A DNA stretch of 64,000 bases from Kineococcus aurantiacus (GCF_013409345.1 NZ_JACCBB010000001.1:1240001-1304000); one strand, 5' to 3'. Counted from the stretch's first letter, positions 43,369 to 53,160 are shown. The notes: generated by a model not told the origin, from the sequence alone. A program made the numbers and translations.

Positions 43369-44292
43369 GTGGGGTCGCCCTACCACCAGTTCTGCCCCGT
43401 CGCGAAGGCGCTCGAACTCCTCGACGAACGCTGGACGCTGCTCGTCGTGCGCGAGCTCCTGGTCGGCAGCGACCGCTTCAGCCAGATCCGCCGCGGGAAC
43501 CCGCGCATGTCCCCGACCCTGCTGTCGCGCCGGCTGCGGCAGCTCGAACGGGCCGGGGTCGTCGAACGGCGGCAGGACGCCCGCGGCATCACCTACCACC
43601 TCACCCCCGCCGGCCGGGAGCTCGAACCGGTCGTCACGGCCCTGGCCGTCTGGGGGACGCGCTGGGTGCCCGAACTCACCGACTCCGACGTGGACCCGCG
43701 GTTGCTGGTGTGGGACCTGCACCGCAACCTCGACGCCGCCAGGGTCCCGGTGGGACGCACCGTGGTCCGCTTCGACTTCGCCGACGCGGCGCCCCGGGCC
43801 AGGACGTGGTGGCTGGTGCTGGACTCCGACGGCTCGGCCCCCGTGGCCGACGTCTGCGACCGGGACCCCGGCGCACCCGTCGACGTCACGGTCTCGACGA
43901 CCGTGCGCGCCCTGACCGACGTGTGGCGCGGGGCCCGCGACTGGCGCGGTGCGAGCGCTCACGGCGACGTCGTGGTGGACGGGCCGGCCGCGTTGCGGCG
44001 CGCGCTGCCCGGCTGGTTCGTGCTCCCGGCCTTCGCCGCGGTCCCCCGCCCCGGGCCGGCGGGGGCTCAGCCGGCGAGGAAGGCGTCGAACTCCGCCACC
44101 GTGGTGACCACGACCGCCCCCGGGCGCAGGTCCGCCGGGAGGTCGGCCAGCGCCGCCGCGTCGGTCACCGCGACCGGCCCGGCCTCCAGGGTCATCGCGG
44201 CGCCGGTGCGCCGGGCCAGGTCCAGCGCGAGGACGCGCACGTCGTCGCCGCCGTCGACCTCGAGCATGAGGGAGTCCACCGCGTCGCCGTAG
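43369..44292 (+). CDS. HxlR family regulator with C-terminal SCP2-like domain and antisense tail
   Basis: 307 aa from GTG at 43369. The HxlR winged helix is clear: YHQFCPVAKALELLDERWTLLVVRELLVGSDRFSQIRRGNPRMSPTLLSRRLRQLERAGVVERRQDARGITYHLTPAGRELEPVV. An SCP2-like domain follows (VVRFDFADAAPRARTWWLVLDSDG, DVTVSTTVRALTDVWRG, VDGPAALRRALPGWFVLPAFAAVP). Proteins of this family end about here, but the frame continues for about 75 more codons of Ser/Ala/Arg-rich text that is antisense to the gene at 44067-44453. A -10 TACCCT sits 6 nt before the GTG, so the mRNA may be leaderless. Confidence 0.83.
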   Translation: MGSPYHQFCPVAKALELLDERWTLLVVRELLVGSDRFSQIRRGNPRMSPTLLSRRLRQLERAGVVERRQDARGITYHLTPAGRELEPVVTALAVWGTRWVPELTDSDVDPRLLVWDLHRNLDAARVPVGRTVVRFDFADAAPRARTWWLVLDSDGSAPVADVCDRDPGAPVDVTVSTTVRALTDVWRGARDWRGASAHGDVVVDGPAALRRALPGWFVLPAFAAVPRPGPAGAQPARKASNSATVVTTTAPGRRSAGRSASAAASVTATGPASRVIAAPVRRARSSARTRTSSPPSTSSMRESTASP

Positions 44293-44453
44293 CCGTAGAC
44301 GTCGAGGCGGTCGTCCTCGACGCCGACCCGGACGTACAGGTGCTCGGGGTCCCGCTCGGTCACGACGGGGTCGACGACCGCGCGGACGGCCGCGGCGTCG
44401 AGGGGGACCTCGACGCCGCCGGCGTACCGCGTCAGGAAGACGTCCAGGCTCAC
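44067..44453 (-). CDS. Conserved hypothetical protein (128 aa)
   Basis: GTG at 44453 overlaps the rlmB stop by 4 bp (TCAC on the plus strand). The protein is acidic with alternating strands and helices ([74 protein letters not shown]). I do not recognise a family. It follows rlmB in the cysS-rlmB operon and overlaps the HxlR frame tail-to-tail. Codon use (strong third-position GC) and the coupled start support it as real. Confidence 0.7.
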   Translation of the reverse strand: MSLDVFLTRYAGGVEVPLDAAAVRAVVDPVVTERDPEHLYVRVGVEDDRLDVYGYGDAVDSLMLEVDGGDDVRVLALDLARRTGAAMTLEAGPVAVTDAAALADLPADLRPGAVVVTTVAEFDAFLAG

Positions 44454-45415
44454 CGGTGCCGCGCGACCTCGTACAGCGCGATCCCCGCCGCGACACCGGC
44501 GTTGAGGGACTCCACCGCACCGGCCATCGGGATGCTCACGACCTGGTCGCACTTCTCGCGCACCAGCCGCGACAACCCGGCGCCCTCGGCCCCCACCACG
44601 ACCACGAGCGGGCCGTCGGCCAGCTGCAGGTCGGGCAGGTCCACGTCGCCGTCGGCGTCGAGGCCGACGACGAACAGGCCCGCCTTCTGGTACTCCTCGA
44701 TCGCGCGGTTGAGGTTGGCGGCGCGCGCGACGGGGACCCGCGCCGCGGCACCGGCCGACGTCTTCCACGCCGAGGCCGTCATGCCCGCGGCCCGGCGCTC
44801 GGGCACGACGACGCCGTGACCCCCGAACGCGGCGACCGAGCGCACCACGGCGCCGAGGTTGCGCGGGTCGGTGACCCCGTCGAGGGCGACGACGAGGGCG
44901 GGGCGGCCGGAGTCGGCCGCCGCCTCCAGCAGGTCCATCGGGTGCTGGTAGTCGTACGGCGGCACGGTGGCCGCGACACCCTGGTGGACGGCGCCGTCGG
45001 TGAACCGGTCGAGGTCCTGGCGGGAGGCCTCCAGCAGCGGGATGCCCCGGTCACCGGCGATCTTGAGGATCTCCCGGACGCGGTCGTCGGTCTCCAGGCG
45101 CGAGGCGACGTAGATGCCCGTGACGGGCAGCTCGGCGCGCAGGGCCTCGACGATGGAGTTGCGCCCCGCGATCCACTCGGTCTCGCCGGTCGACTTGCGC
45201 CGCACCGGCGGACGGCCGCCCGGGCGGCCGTTCGTCGTCGCCGCCTTGTGCGCGGCCTGGCGGGCCGCCTTCGCGGCCGGGTGGTACGGGCGGTCGACGG
45301 CCTTGGGCGTCGGCCCCTTGCCCTCCAGCGCCCGGCGGCCCTTGCCGCCGCTGCCGACGCCCGGACCCTTCTTGCCCTTGCTCGTCGCGCCGCGGCGCTG
45401 GGAGTTGCCTGCCAC
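44450..45415 (-). CDS. rlmB: 23S rRNA 2'-O-methyltransferase (RlmB/TrmH, SPOUT family)
   Basis: 321 aa from GTG at 45415, overlapping the cysS stop by 1 nt. A basic, Gly/Lys-rich N-terminal tail of about 75 residues leads into [26 protein letters not shown] (substrate-binding domain). The SPOUT catalytic domain shows [22 protein letters not shown] (motif 1 Asn and Arg), [27 protein letters not shown] (motif 2) and [18 protein letters not shown] (motif 3). It methylates a ribose in 23S rRNA (G2251 in E. coli numbering). Pairing with cysS is common in actinomycetes. Confidence 0.93.
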   Translation of the reverse strand: MAGNSQRRGATSKGKKGPGVGSGGKGRRALEGKGPTPKAVDRPYHPAAKAARQAAHKAATTNGRPGGRPPVRRKSTGETEWIAGRNSIVEALRAELPVTGIYVASRLETDDRVREILKIAGDRGIPLLEASRQDLDRFTDGAVHQGVAATVPPYDYQHPMDLLEAAADSGRPALVVALDGVTDPRNLGAVVRSVAAFGGHGVVVPERRAAGMTASAWKTSAGAAARVPVARAANLNRAIEEYQKAGLFVVGLDADGDVDLPDLQLADGPLVVVVGAEGAGLSRLVREKCDQVVSIPMAGAVESLNAGVAAGIALYEVARHR

Positions 45416-46833
45416 TACTGCTCACCTTCCAGAACCCACCGCGCACCGGTGGGGGTGTCCTCGATCACGATGCCCGCGCGCTTGAGGGAGTCGCGCACGG
45501 CGTCGGCGGTGGCGAAGTCCCGGGCCGCCCGGGCGGCGGCGCGGTCCTCCAGCCGGGCGCGCACCAGCACGTCCAGCGCGGCGCGGGAACCGTCGGCCCC
45601 CTGCGCCTGCGACGCCCACGGGTGGGCGAACGGGTCCAGACCCAGCACGTCCAGCCCCGCGCGGACCTCCTCCAGCGCCGTCCGCAGGGCCGCGTCGTCA
45701 CCGGCCGCGAGCGCGGAGTTCCCGGCGCGCACGGCGTCGTGCAGGACCGCGAGCGCCGCGGGGGTGCCCAGGTCGTCGTCCATGGCGGCCGCGAACGCCG
45801 CCGGCACCGCGGCCGCCTCCCCGGGGGCGCCCAGGCGCTCGGCGGCGCGGCGCACGAAACCCTCCAGGCGGGAGTACGCCGCCTCGGCCTCGACGAGGGA
45901 GTTCTCCGACCACTCCAGGTGCGAGCGGTAGTGCCCGGCGACGAGGTAGTAGCGCAGGACGACGGCGCGGTGGCTGCGCAGCAGGTGCGGGATGCCCAGC
46001 ACGTTGCCCAGCGACTTGCTCATCTTCTCGCCCGACATGGTGACGAAGTAGTTGTGCAGCCAGAAGTTCGCGAACCCGTCGCCGGCGGCGCGGGACTGGG
46101 CCTGCTCGTTCTCGTGGTGCGGGAACCGCAGGTCCAGTCCACCGCCGTGGATGTCGAACCGGGGCCCGAGGTAGCGGCCGATCATGGCCGAGCACTCCAG
46201 GTGCCAGCCGGGGCGGCCGCGTCCCCAGGGGGTGTCCCAGGAGGCGCTGGCCGGTTCGGTGGCCTTGGCGCCCTTCCACAGCGCGAAGTCGCGCGGGTCG
46301 CGCTTGCCGCGCGGGTCGGCGTCGGTGGCCGGTTCCATGTCGTCGAGCTTCTGGTGGGTCAGCTCGCCGTAGGCGGGCCAGGAGCGCACGTCGAAGTAGA
46401 CGTCGCCCGAGCCGTCGGCGGCGGCGTAGGCGTGGCCGCGCTCGACGAGGCGGGCGATGAGCTCGACCATCTCCGGGACGTGGCCGGTCGCGCGGGGCTC
46501 GACGGTGGCGGGCAGGACGCCCAGGGCGTCGTAGGCGGCGGAGAACTCCCGCTCGTGGCGGTAGGCGTGGGCCCACCACTCGACCCCGGCCTCGGCGGCC
46601 TTGGCGAGGATCTTGTCGTCGATGTCGGTGACGTTGCGGACCATCGTCACGGCCAGCCCGGAACGCTCCAGCCAGCGGCGCAGGACGTCGAAGGCGACCT
46701 GGCTGCGGACGTGGCCGAGGTGCGGTGACCCCTGCGGCGTGGGACCGCAGACGTAGATGCCGACCTGCCCGGGGACGAGCGGCGCGAACTCGCGCACCGC
46801 GCCGCTGGCGCTGTCGTGCAGGTGGAGGGTCAC
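45415..46833 (-). CDS. cysS: Cysteinyl-tRNA synthetase
   Basis: 472 aa from GTG at 46833. Class I synthetase signatures: [15 protein letters not shown] (HIGH motif as HLGH, with the zinc-binding Cys) and [13 protein letters not shown] (KMSKS). [45 protein letters not shown] (zinc ligands) and the C-terminal DALR domain complete it. It charges tRNA-Cys in the cytosol. It is not the MshC homologue, which has GINMAY-type changes and a different tail. It is divergent from the mycothiol-dependent dehydrogenase gene, with a 56-bp gap. Confidence 0.95.
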   Translation of the reverse strand: MTLHLHDSASGAVREFAPLVPGQVGIYVCGPTPQGSPHLGHVRSQVAFDVLRRWLERSGLAVTMVRNVTDIDDKILAKAAEAGVEWWAHAYRHEREFSAAYDALGVLPATVEPRATGHVPEMVELIARLVERGHAYAAADGSGDVYFDVRSWPAYGELTHQKLDDMEPATDADPRGKRDPRDFALWKGAKATEPASASWDTPWGRGRPGWHLECSAMIGRYLGPRFDIHGGGLDLRFPHHENEQAQSRAAGDGFANFWLHNYFVTMSGEKMSKSLGNVLGIPHLLRSHRAVVLRYYLVAGHYRSHLEWSENSLVEAEAAYSRLEGFVRRAAERLGAPGEAAAVPAAFAAAMDDDLGTPAALAVLHDAVRAGNSALAAGDDAALRTALEEVRAGLDVLGLDPFAHPWASQAQGADGSRAALDVLVRARLEDRAAARAARDFATADAVRDSLKRAGIVIEDTPTGARWVLEGEQ

Positions 46834-46877
46834 GGGCTCCAGGCTACCGGGGCGGTGCGGGTGTCCGGGCGCCTCGT

Positions 46878-46883
46878 TAGGGT
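46878..46883 (+). promoter_or_regulatory. -10 box TAGGGT of a likely leaderless mRNA
   Basis: TAGGGT is exactly 6 nt before the ATG at 46890, so transcription should start at or next to the start codon. No ribosome site is seen. Confidence 0.6.
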
Positions 46884-46889
46884 CCCCCC

Positions 46890-48008
46890 ATGGCCTGGAC
46901 CGTTCCCGCAGTGATCTCCCGCCGCAAGGGCGCCCCCGTCGAGACCGTCGACGTCGTGGTGCCCGAACCGGTCGCCGGTGAGGTCGTCGTCGACGTCGCC
47001 GCGTGCGGCGTCTGCCACACCGACCTGCACTACCGCGAGGGCGGCATCAACGACGACTACCCGTTCCTGCTGGGCCACGAGGCCGCCGGCACCGTCTCGG
47101 CGGTCGGGGAGGGCGTCACGAACGTCGCCGTGGGCGACACCGTGGTGCTGAACTGGCGCGCGGTGTGCGGGCAGTGCCGGGCCTGCAAGCGGGGCCGGCC
47201 GCAGTACTGCTTCGCCACCCACAACGCCACGCAGAAGATGACGCTGACCGACGGGACGCCGCTGTCGCCGGCGCTGGGCATCGGCGCCTTCGCCCCCAAG
47301 ACCCTCGTGGCGGCCGGGCAGGCCACCCGCGTGGACACCTCGATCTACGACGGCACCGGCCGCTCCTACGACCCGGCCGTGGCCGGGCTGCTGGGCTGCG
47401 GGGTCATGGCCGGCCTGGGCGCGGCCGTCAACACCGCCCCGGTGCAGCGCGGGGACACCGTCGCGGTCATCGGCTGCGGCGGCGTGGGGGCGGCCGCGGT
47501 GGCCGGGGCGGTGCTGGCCGGGGCGCGCCGGATCGTCGCGATCGACCTGGACGACCGCAAGCTGGGCTGGGCCCGGCAGCTGGGCGCGACCCACACCGTG
47601 AACTCGCGCGGGCTGGACGAGGCCGGGGTCGTCTCGGCGGTGCAGGAGCTCACCGACGGTTTCGGCGCCGACGTCGTCATCGACGCGGTCGGGCGCCCGG
47701 AGACGTGGCGGCAGGCGTTCTACGCCCGCGACCTGGCCGGCACGGTCGTCCTGGTGGGGGTGCCCACCCCGCAGATGCAGCTGGAGGTGCCCCTGCTGGA
47801 CGTCTTCGGCCGCGGCGGGGCGCTGAAGAGCTCCTGGTACGGCGACTGCCTGCCCGAGCGGGACTTCCCGCAGCTGCTGGAGCTGCACGCGCAGGGGCGG
47901 CTGCCGCTGGACGCCTTCGTCTCCGAGCGCATCGGCCTGGGCGACGTGGAGGAGGCCTTCGCCACGATGGCGCGCGGTGAGGTCCTGCGCAGCGTGGTGG
48001 TCCTGTGA
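46890..48008 (+). CDS. mscR: S-(hydroxymethyl)mycothiol dehydrogenase (class III-like zinc ADH)
   Basis: 372 aa from ATG at 46890. Zinc ADH motifs: [14 protein letters not shown] (catalytic Cys), [23 protein letters not shown] (full set of four structural-zinc Cys) and [35 protein letters not shown] (NAD binding). Length and the pattern [41 protein letters not shown] match the mycothiol-dependent formaldehyde dehydrogenase (also called AdhE2/MscR). It oxidises S-hydroxymethyl-mycothiol (formed from formaldehyde) with NAD, and reduces S-nitrosomycothiol. The overlapping next gene is its usual partner. Confidence 0.9.
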   Translation: MAWTVPAVISRRKGAPVETVDVVVPEPVAGEVVVDVAACGVCHTDLHYREGGINDDYPFLLGHEAAGTVSAVGEGVTNVAVGDTVVLNWRAVCGQCRACKRGRPQYCFATHNATQKMTLTDGTPLSPALGIGAFAPKTLVAAGQATRVDTSIYDGTGRSYDPAVAGLLGCGVMAGLGAAVNTAPVQRGDTVAVIGCGGVGAAAVAGAVLAGARRIVAIDLDDRKLGWARQLGATHTVNSRGLDEAGVVSAVQELTDGFGADVVIDAVGRPETWRQAFYARDLAGTVVLVGVPTPQMQLEVPLLDVFGRGGALKSSWYGDCLPERDFPQLLELHAQGRLPLDAFVSERIGLGDVEEAFATMARGEVLRSVVVL

Positions 48009-48631
48009 GCGCGCGGGTCGAGCACCTGGTGACGTCGGGCACGTTCTCCCTGGACGGGCAGACGTTCGACGTCGACAACAACGTCTGGATCGTGGGCGAC
48101 GACCAGCAGGTGGTCGTCGTCGACGCCCCGCACGACGCCGACGCCATCGCCGCCGCGATCGGGGACCGGCGCCTGCTGGCGGTGGTCTGCACGCACGCCC
48201 ACGACGACCACGTCCGCGAGGCCCCCCGCCTCGCGGCGCGGTTCGGAGCCCCGGTGCTGCTGCACCCGGCCGACCGCGAGGTCTGGGACCTGACGAACGC
48301 GGGGACCGCCACCCAGGACCTTGCCCACGGCGAGGTGATCACCGTCGCCGGCACGGACCTGCACGTCCTGCACACCCCCGGGCACACGCCCGGGTCGGTG
48401 TGCCTGTACGCCCCGGAGCTGGCCACGGTCTTCACCGGCGACACCCTGTTCGCCGGCGGGCCCGGGGCCACCGGGCGCTCCTTCTCCAGCTTCCCCACGA
48501 TCGTCGACTCGCTGCGCGACGTGCTGTTCGAGCTGCCCGCCGAGACCCGCGTCCACACCGGCCACGGCCAGGACACGACGATCGGCGACGAGAGCCCGCA
48601 CCTGCGGGAGTGGGTCGACCGGGGCCACTGA
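48005..48631 (+). CDS. MBL-fold metallo-hydrolase paired with mscR
   Basis: 208 aa from GTG at 48005, overlapping mscR by 4 bp. The metal-binding motif is CTHAHDDHV (H-x-H-x-D-H), with later ligands in [17 protein letters not shown] and [30 protein letters not shown] is the usual start of the fold. This glyoxalase-II-like type is found next to mscR in mycobacteria and other actinomycetes and probably hydrolyses the S-formyl-mycothiol made by MscR. That reaction is inferred from context. Confidence 0.87.
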   Translation: MSARVEHLVTSGTFSLDGQTFDVDNNVWIVGDDQQVVVVDAPHDADAIAAAIGDRRLLAVVCTHAHDDHVREAPRLAARFGAPVLLHPADREVWDLTNAGTATQDLAHGEVITVAGTDLHVLHTPGHTPGSVCLYAPELATVFTGDTLFAGGPGATGRSFSSFPTIVDSLRDVLFELPAETRVHTGHGQDTTIGDESPHLREWVDRGH

Positions 48632-48661
48632 GGCCCCGGCCTCCGCGGCGGCCCCGCGGGG

Positions 48662-48685
48662 GCCCGGCGCCGCGAGGTGCCGGGC
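48662..48685 (+). terminator. Hairpin after the mscR-MBL operon
   Basis: CCCGGCGCC and GGTGCCGGG form a 9-bp stem (one G-T) with a GCGA loop, 30 bp after the stop. No U-tract. Confidence 0.55.
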
Positions 48686-48711
48686 TGGGTGTCTCCTGAG
48701 ACCATCCCCGG

Positions 48712-49935
48712 GTGAGTGATCAGCCGGACACCCCGCCCACCACCGCGTCCCGCGGCCCCCGCGAGCGCCCCACCCGGGTCGTGGAGCGCGGGGTCACCGA
48801 GGCCTCCCGCTGGACCCTGCGCCTCCTCGTGATCGGGGTCGGCGTCGCGGGCCTGGTCTGGCTGCTCGGCAAGGGCTGGTCGCTGCTCCTGCCGCTGCTG
48901 CTGGCGATCCTGCTCAGCGCGATCCTGTGGCCGCTGGCGCAGGTGCTGCGGGCGGTGCTGCCGCGCTCCCTCGCCGCGCTGGTGTCGCTGCTGCTGCTCA
49001 TCGCCGTCGTGGTGGGCATCTTCGCGGCCCTCATCCCCAACGTGGCCGGGCAGGCCGGGGAGGTGGCCGACTCCGCCGTCGCGGGCCTGGACAAGGTGCA
49101 GGTCTGGGTCACCGGCCCGCCGCTGAACCTGGGCGACGACGAGATCGGCAACCTCGTCGACCAGGGCATCACCGAGCTGCAGACGAACGCGCAGACCATC
49201 GCCCTCAGCGTGGTGGGCGGCGTCGGCACGGTCGGGGCCAGCATCGGGTCCGGCGTCGTGACGTTCCTGCTGGTCCTGGTCCTGGCGTTCTTCTGCCTGT
49301 CCGACGGCGACCGCCTGCTGCCGTGGTCGCGGCGCTGGATGAGCGCGGAGGCGCACCGGCACACCACGGCGCTGGGCACGCGCGTGTGGGCCGCCGTCCG
49401 CGGCTACATCCTGTCCCAGGCGGCCGTCGCGCTCGTCGACGCCCTGTTCATCGGCATCGGCCTGGCCGTCGTCCGGGTGCCGTTCGCCCTGCCGCTGGCC
49501 GTGGCCATCTTCTTCGCCGCCTTCATCCCCATCGTCGGGGCCGTCGTGACCGGCGTCGTGGCCGTCCTCGTGGCGCTGGTGACGCTGGGCTGGGTGCAGG
49601 CGCTCATCGTGCTGGGCATCGTGCTCCTGGTGCAGCAGCTGGAGGGCAACGTCCTGCAGCCGCTGCTGGTCGGCAAGTCGCTGGCCCTGCACCCCGCGGT
49701 CGTCATCGGCTCGGTGACCGTCGGCGGCACCCTGTTCGGCATCACGGGCGCGTTCCTGGCGGTGCCGGTGGCGGCGATCATCACGGTGGTCCTGCGGTAC
49801 GTGCACCACGAGCTCGTCCCGGACGAGCCGGAGAACCCGCAGGCCGAGGAGTCCAACCGCCGCCGCCGGCGGGTCCGGCACCCGCAGGAGTCGTCCCCGC
49901 AGGCGCCGTCCGGTGAGGCGCCCGGGCAGGGCTGA
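48712..49935 (+). CDS. AI-2E family transporter (PerM-like membrane protein)
   Basis: 407 aa from GTG at 48712. It has about eight membrane helices in the usual order: LRLLVIGVGVAGLVWLLGKG, LLPLLLAILLSAILWPLAQVL, SLAALVSLLLLIAVVVGIFAALIPNV, a long soluble segment, then SGVVTFLLVLVLAFFCLSDG, FALPLAVAIFFAAFIPIVGAVVTGVVAVLVALV, ALIVLGIVLLVQQLEGNVLQPLLVGKSLALHPAVVIGSVTVGG and FLAVPVAAIITVVLRY. The QQLEGNVLQPLLVG block is the family hallmark. The substrate is uncertain; the family includes autoinducer-2 exporters and ion transporters. The tail is basic and Ser/Pro rich. Confidence 0.9.
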   Translation: MSDQPDTPPTTASRGPRERPTRVVERGVTEASRWTLRLLVIGVGVAGLVWLLGKGWSLLLPLLLAILLSAILWPLAQVLRAVLPRSLAALVSLLLLIAVVVGIFAALIPNVAGQAGEVADSAVAGLDKVQVWVTGPPLNLGDDEIGNLVDQGITELQTNAQTIALSVVGGVGTVGASIGSGVVTFLLVLVLAFFCLSDGDRLLPWSRRWMSAEAHRHTTALGTRVWAAVRGYILSQAAVALVDALFIGIGLAVVRVPFALPLAVAIFFAAFIPIVGAVVTGVVAVLVALVTLGWVQALIVLGIVLLVQQLEGNVLQPLLVGKSLALHPAVVIGSVTVGGTLFGITGAFLAVPVAAIITVVLRYVHHELVPDEPENPQAEESNRRRRRVRHPQESSPQAPSGEAPGQG

Positions 49936-49950
49936 GGACCTCCCGCGCAG

Positions 49951-49980
49951 GACGGGCCGGGCCCTGGCGCCCGGCCCGTC
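49951..49980 (+). terminator. Hairpin terminator
   Basis: GACGGGCCGGG and CCCGGCCCGTC form a perfect 11-bp stem with an 8-nt loop, 16 bp after the transporter stop. Confidence 0.75.
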
Positions 49981-50034
49981 GCGGTGGGACCCTGGGAGCG
50001 GCGACGACACTGGCGACGACGCTGGAGGTGCCCC

Positions 50035-50463
50035 GTGGACAGACGACGAGTCGGACGTGGCGGGTTGCGCGCGGAGCTGTCCCCCGACCCGCACGAACCC
50101 CGGCTGGTGCTGCGCGACGAGGACGGGATCGTGAGCGTCCTGCACGTGCGCCACGACCGGTTGCCGGAGGTGCGCGAGGCGCTGGGCCGGGCGGCGCCGG
50201 AGTGCTCGTGCGTCCTGGAGGTCGTCGACGACCACGGGGACGTGCAGACCTGGGGACGGTTCGTCGCCCCGCACCACGCGGCCGCCACCGGCCTGGTCCT
50301 GCTCGCGTGCGACCGGCACTCCGACCACGCCGTCGTGCGCGCGGTGCGGCCGCGCCCGGTGGGGGCGCAGGACCTGGGCCGGGGTTCGGAGCGGCTGGGC
50401 GAGGAGCTGGTCCGCGTCACGACGGCCCGGCCCCCGGCGTGGTGGGAGCCCCAGCGGCTGTGA
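50035..50463 (+). CDS. Conserved hypothetical protein (142 aa)
   Basis: GTG at 50035, preceded by GGAGG at 6 nt. The protein starts VDRRRVGRGGLRAELSPDPHEPRLVLRDEDGIVSVLHVRHDRLPEVREALGRAA and has a Cys pair (PECSCVLEVVDDHGDV). It ends RPPAWWEPQRL. I do not recognise a family. No signal peptide or membrane helix. It lies between two hairpins and converges with ispF. Confidence 0.65.
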   Translation: MDRRRVGRGGLRAELSPDPHEPRLVLRDEDGIVSVLHVRHDRLPEVREALGRAAPECSCVLEVVDDHGDVQTWGRFVAPHHAAATGLVLLACDRHSDHAVVRAVRPRPVGAQDLGRGSERLGEELVRVTTARPPAWWEPQRL

Positions 50464-50484
50464 CGGCGGCCCGCCACGACCCCC

Positions 50485-50508
50485 GGGACCGGCCCGGGGG
50501 GCGGTCCC
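50485..50508. terminator. Hairpin between convergent genes
   Basis: GGGACCG and CGGTCCC form a 7-bp stem with a 10-nt G-rich loop between the hypothetical gene and the ispF stop. Confidence 0.5.
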
Positions 50509-50988
50509 TCAGCGGGGGACGACGAGCGCGGTGGCGACGGCGGCGATGCCCTCGCCGCGGCCGGTGAGCCCCAGGCCGTCGGTCGTGGTGCCGGCGACGG
50601 AGACGGGCGCGCCGACGGCCGCGCTGAGCGCGTCCTGCGCCTCGGCGCGGCGGCGGCCGATCTTCGGCCGGTTGCCGACGACCTGCACCGAGACGTTGCC
50701 GATCTCGAACCCGGCCTCGCGCACCAGCCGCGCGGCCTCGCCCAGCAGCCGGGCCCCGGAGGCCCCGGCGAGCTCGGGGCGCGCGGTGCCGAAGTGCGCG
50801 CCGAGGTCGCCGAGCCCCGCGGCGGCGAACAGCGCGTCGCAGCAGGCGTGCGCCGCGACGTCGCCGTCGGAGTGCCCCTCGGGACCGGACGTCTCCTCCG
50901 GCCACAGCAGGCCCGCGACCCAGCACGGCCGGCCCAGCGCCAGGGGGTGGACGTCGATCCCGGTGCCCACGCGCGGCAGCGCGTTCAC
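50509..50988 (-). CDS. ispF: 2-C-methyl-D-erythritol 2,4-cyclodiphosphate synthase
   Basis: 159 aa from GTG at 50988, overlapping ispD by 4 bp. Signature segments: [12 protein letters not shown] (metal-binding Asp and His), [35 protein letters not shown] (Gly-His-Ser-Asp-Gly-Asp and trimer metal site), [18 protein letters not shown] and [26 protein letters not shown]. It cyclises CDP-methylerythritol 2-phosphate in the MEP isoprenoid pathway. The carD-ispD-ispF order is classic for actinomycetes. Confidence 0.96.
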   Translation of the reverse strand: MNALPRVGTGIDVHPLALGRPCWVAGLLWPEETSGPEGHSDGDVAAHACCDALFAAAGLGDLGAHFGTARPELAGASGARLLGEAARLVREAGFEIGNVSVQVVGNRPKIGRRRAEAQDALSAAVGAPVSVAGTTTDGLGLTGRGEGIAAVATALVVPR

Positions 50989-51668
50989 GCGGTGACCTCC
51001 GCGGCCAGCAGCGCCTCGGCCAGCAGCAGGTCGAGCGGGCGGGTGACCTTGAAGGCCCGGTCGTCGCCGGGGACGGTCACGACGGGGTGGCCGAGGGCTT
51101 CGAGCATCCCGGCGTCGTCGGTGGCGGCGGCCCCGGGCACGGCCGCGGCGTGCACGGCGCGCAACACGGGCGCGGAGAAGCCCTGCGGCGTCTGCACGGC
51201 GACCAGTTCGCTGCGGTCCACGGTCTCCAGCACGCGCCGGCCCGCGACGCGCTTGACGGTGTCGGAGACGGGCAGCACCGGGACGACCCCGGGTGCCCCG
51301 GCGCGCACGGCGTCCACCACGGAGGCGAAGACGGCCGGGGGCGTCAGGCAGCGGGCGGCGTCGTGCACGAGGACGACGTCGACGTCGGCGGGCAGCGCGT
51401 CCAGACCGCACCGGACGGAGTCCTGGCGCTCGGTCCCACCGGCCACCACGACGACGTCGGGCACCACGGGGCGGAGCAGCTCGCGGACCTCCTCGCACGC
51501 GCCGGCGGGCGCGACCACGACCACGGCGTCCAGGACACCGGAGGCCGTGGCGCGCTGCACGGCGTGCACGAGCAGGGGAACCCCGTCGAGGGGTACGAGA
51601 GCCTTGGGGCGGTCAGCGCCGAGGCGGTCGCCCCGGCCGGCGGCCGGGACGACGAGCGCCGAGCTCAG
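50985..51668 (-). CDS. ispD: 2-C-methyl-D-erythritol 4-phosphate cytidylyltransferase (CTG start?)
   Basis: 227 aa. The nucleotidyltransferase start motif [26 protein letters not shown] lies at once after the carD stop. No ATG, GTG or TTG is in frame near it; the likely start is CTG at 51668, which overlaps the carD stop (CTGA). Other motifs are [33 protein letters not shown] (substrate and CTP binding) and [16 protein letters not shown]. It makes CDP-methylerythritol from MEP and CTP. Translational coupling to carD probably drives the weak start. Confidence 0.92.
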   Translation of the reverse strand: MSSALVVPAAGRGDRLGADRPKALVPLDGVPLLVHAVQRATASGVLDAVVVVAPAGACEEVRELLRPVVPDVVVVAGGTERQDSVRCGLDALPADVDVVLVHDAARCLTPPAVFASVVDAVRAGAPGVVPVLPVSDTVKRVAGRRVLETVDRSELVAVQTPQGFSAPVLRAVHAAAVPGAAATDDAGMLEALGHPVVTVPGDDRAFKVTRPLDLLLAEALLAAEVTA

Positions 51669-52147
51669 GAGGCCAGGACCTCGTCGAGCAGCGACTCGGC
51701 CTTGTCCTCGTTGGTGTTCTCGGCGAGCGCGAGCTCGGAGACGAGGATCTGCCGCGCCTTGGCGAGCATGCGCTTCTCGCCGGCCGAGAGGCCGCGGTCC
51801 TGGTCGCGGCGCCACAGGTCGCGCACGACCTCGGCGACCTTGACGACGTCGCCGGAGGCCAGCTTCTCGAGGTTGGCCTTGTAGCGGCGCGACCAGTTGG
51901 TCGGTTCCTCGGCGTACGGGGTGCGCAGCACCGAGAACACCCGGTCCAGCCCCTCGCGCCCCACGACGTCGCGGACCCCGACCAGGTCCACGTTGTCCGC
52001 CGGCACCTCGATGGTGAGGTCGCCCTGGGCGACCTTCAGCACGAGGTACAGCTTGTCCTCACCCTTGATGGTGCGGGTCTTGATCTCTTCGATCAGTGCT
52101 GCCCCGTGGTGGGGGTAGACGACCGTTTCGCCGACCGTGAAAGCCAT
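51665..52147 (-). CDS. carD: CarD family RNA polymerase-binding regulator
   Basis: 160 aa from ATG at 52147, the length of mycobacterial CarD; a longer in-frame start has no support. The N-terminal Tudor-like RNAP-interaction domain reads [60 protein letters not shown]. The helical DNA-binding domain contains [58 protein letters not shown], including the conserved Trp that props open the promoter bubble. It stabilises open complexes at rRNA and other promoters and is usually essential. It leads the carD-ispD-ispF operon. Confidence 0.97.
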   Translation of the reverse strand: MAFTVGETVVYPHHGAALIEEIKTRTIKGEDKLYLVLKVAQGDLTIEVPADNVDLVGVRDVVGREGLDRVFSVLRTPYAEEPTNWSRRYKANLEKLASGDVVKVAEVVRDLWRRDQDRGLSAGEKRMLAKARQILVSELALAENTNEDKAESLLDEVLAS

Positions 52148-52457
52148 AGAAGGTGACCCCTTTCCCTGCACCCAGGTTACCACGCTGGAAAGGGGCTGGA
52201 CAGCCCCGGCCGGAGCGTTTGCGCAGGTCAGAGGCACGCGGGGAGGAAATCGGGGCTTGACAGCGCCGGATCTCCGTGCTGCGCAGGGGGTCCGCGGGGT
52301 CGCGCACGGTGATCACGCAGGCACGCGCCGCTGCGCGGGGGGTGCGTCCGTGTCGTGACGGGGCCGTGATCGCGACGTGATCGACGCGACCGACGTCACG
52401 GCGGCACCGACCCGCCTCACCTGCGGCGGCCACGACGACAGCCGGTAGTGTGACCGC
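52148..52457. other. Divergent intergenic region carD / lipoprotein
   Basis: About 310 bp with promoters at both ends. For carD (minus) TGTCCA (52202-52197) and TAACCT (52179-52174) are 17 bp apart. For the lipoprotein (plus) TAGTGT (52446-52451) ends 6 nt before the GTG, implying a leaderless mRNA. Between them GCCGTGA/TCACGGC (52363-52402) flank two direct GTGATCG motifs. No gene seen. Confidence 0.5.
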
Positions 52458-53150
52458 GTGACGCTCCAGACCCGTTCCCTGCCCCGTCGCGAGTGGACCC
52501 GCAGCGCGTGGACCCGGACCGCTCGCCGGTCGGCCGCCGGTGTCGTGACCGCAGCCGCTGCCCTGGGGCTCGCGGGCTGCTCGGTCTTCTCCCCCGCCAC
52601 GGTCCTCAAGCCGTACGACCCCAGCGACGGCGTGAGCGCCTCCCTCGGCGAGGTGCAGATCCGCAACGTCCTGCTCGTCTCCAGCGGGGTCGACGAGCCC
52701 GGCGTGCTGTCGGCGGTCCTGGTGAACTCCGGCGCCCAGCCGCAGGACGTGTCCGTCTCGGTCGACGTGGACGCCGGGGCCCCGACGTCGCAGTCCTTCT
52801 CCCTCGAGGGGAACACCTCGCTGCGCCTGGGCGACCCCTCGGCCGTCGACGCCGACACCTCCGCGGCCGACACCTCCGACAGCCGGGAGCCGGTCGGTTG
52901 GCTCCAGGTCCCCCAGCTCCCCGTCACCCCCGGCCAGACCGTGCCGGTGACGTTCAGCGTCGGCGACCAGCGGGCCGAGGTCGACGCCCAGGTCATGCTC
53001 CCCTGCTTCGAGTACGCGACCGTCACCCCGACGGCCCCGGCCCCCGAGGCCACCGCCACCGCCCCCGCCGCGGCGACCCCGACGGAGTCGGTCACCTGCG
53101 GCCCGCAGGTCGGCGAGACCAGCAGGCTCGGCGACTCCGAGCAGGACTGA
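52458..53150 (+). CDS. Conserved secreted lipoprotein
   Basis: 230 aa from GTG at 52458 (leaderless-type start). A basic N-terminus with several Arg and a hydrophobic stretch end at lipobox Cys41 (LGLAGCSVF). The mature part (EVQIRNVLLVSSGVDEPGVLSAVLVNSGAQPQDVSVSVDVD) looks like a beta-sandwich, followed by an Ala/Thr/Pro-rich tail with two Cys (LPCFEYAT; VTCGPQ). Similar lipoproteins occur beside carD or phosphate genes in actinomycetes, and the fold resembles copper-chaperone-like (PCuAC) domains, but the H/M metal motif is not visible. Function unknown. Confidence 0.8.
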   Translation: MTLQTRSLPRREWTRSAWTRTARRSAAGVVTAAAALGLAGCSVFSPATVLKPYDPSDGVSASLGEVQIRNVLLVSSGVDEPGVLSAVLVNSGAQPQDVSVSVDVDAGAPTSQSFSLEGNTSLRLGDPSAVDADTSAADTSDSREPVGWLQVPQLPVTPGQTVPVTFSVGDQRAEVDAQVMLPCFEYATVTPTAPAPEATATAPAAATPTESVTCGPQVGETSRLGDSEQD

Positions 53151-53160
53151 GCACGTCAGC

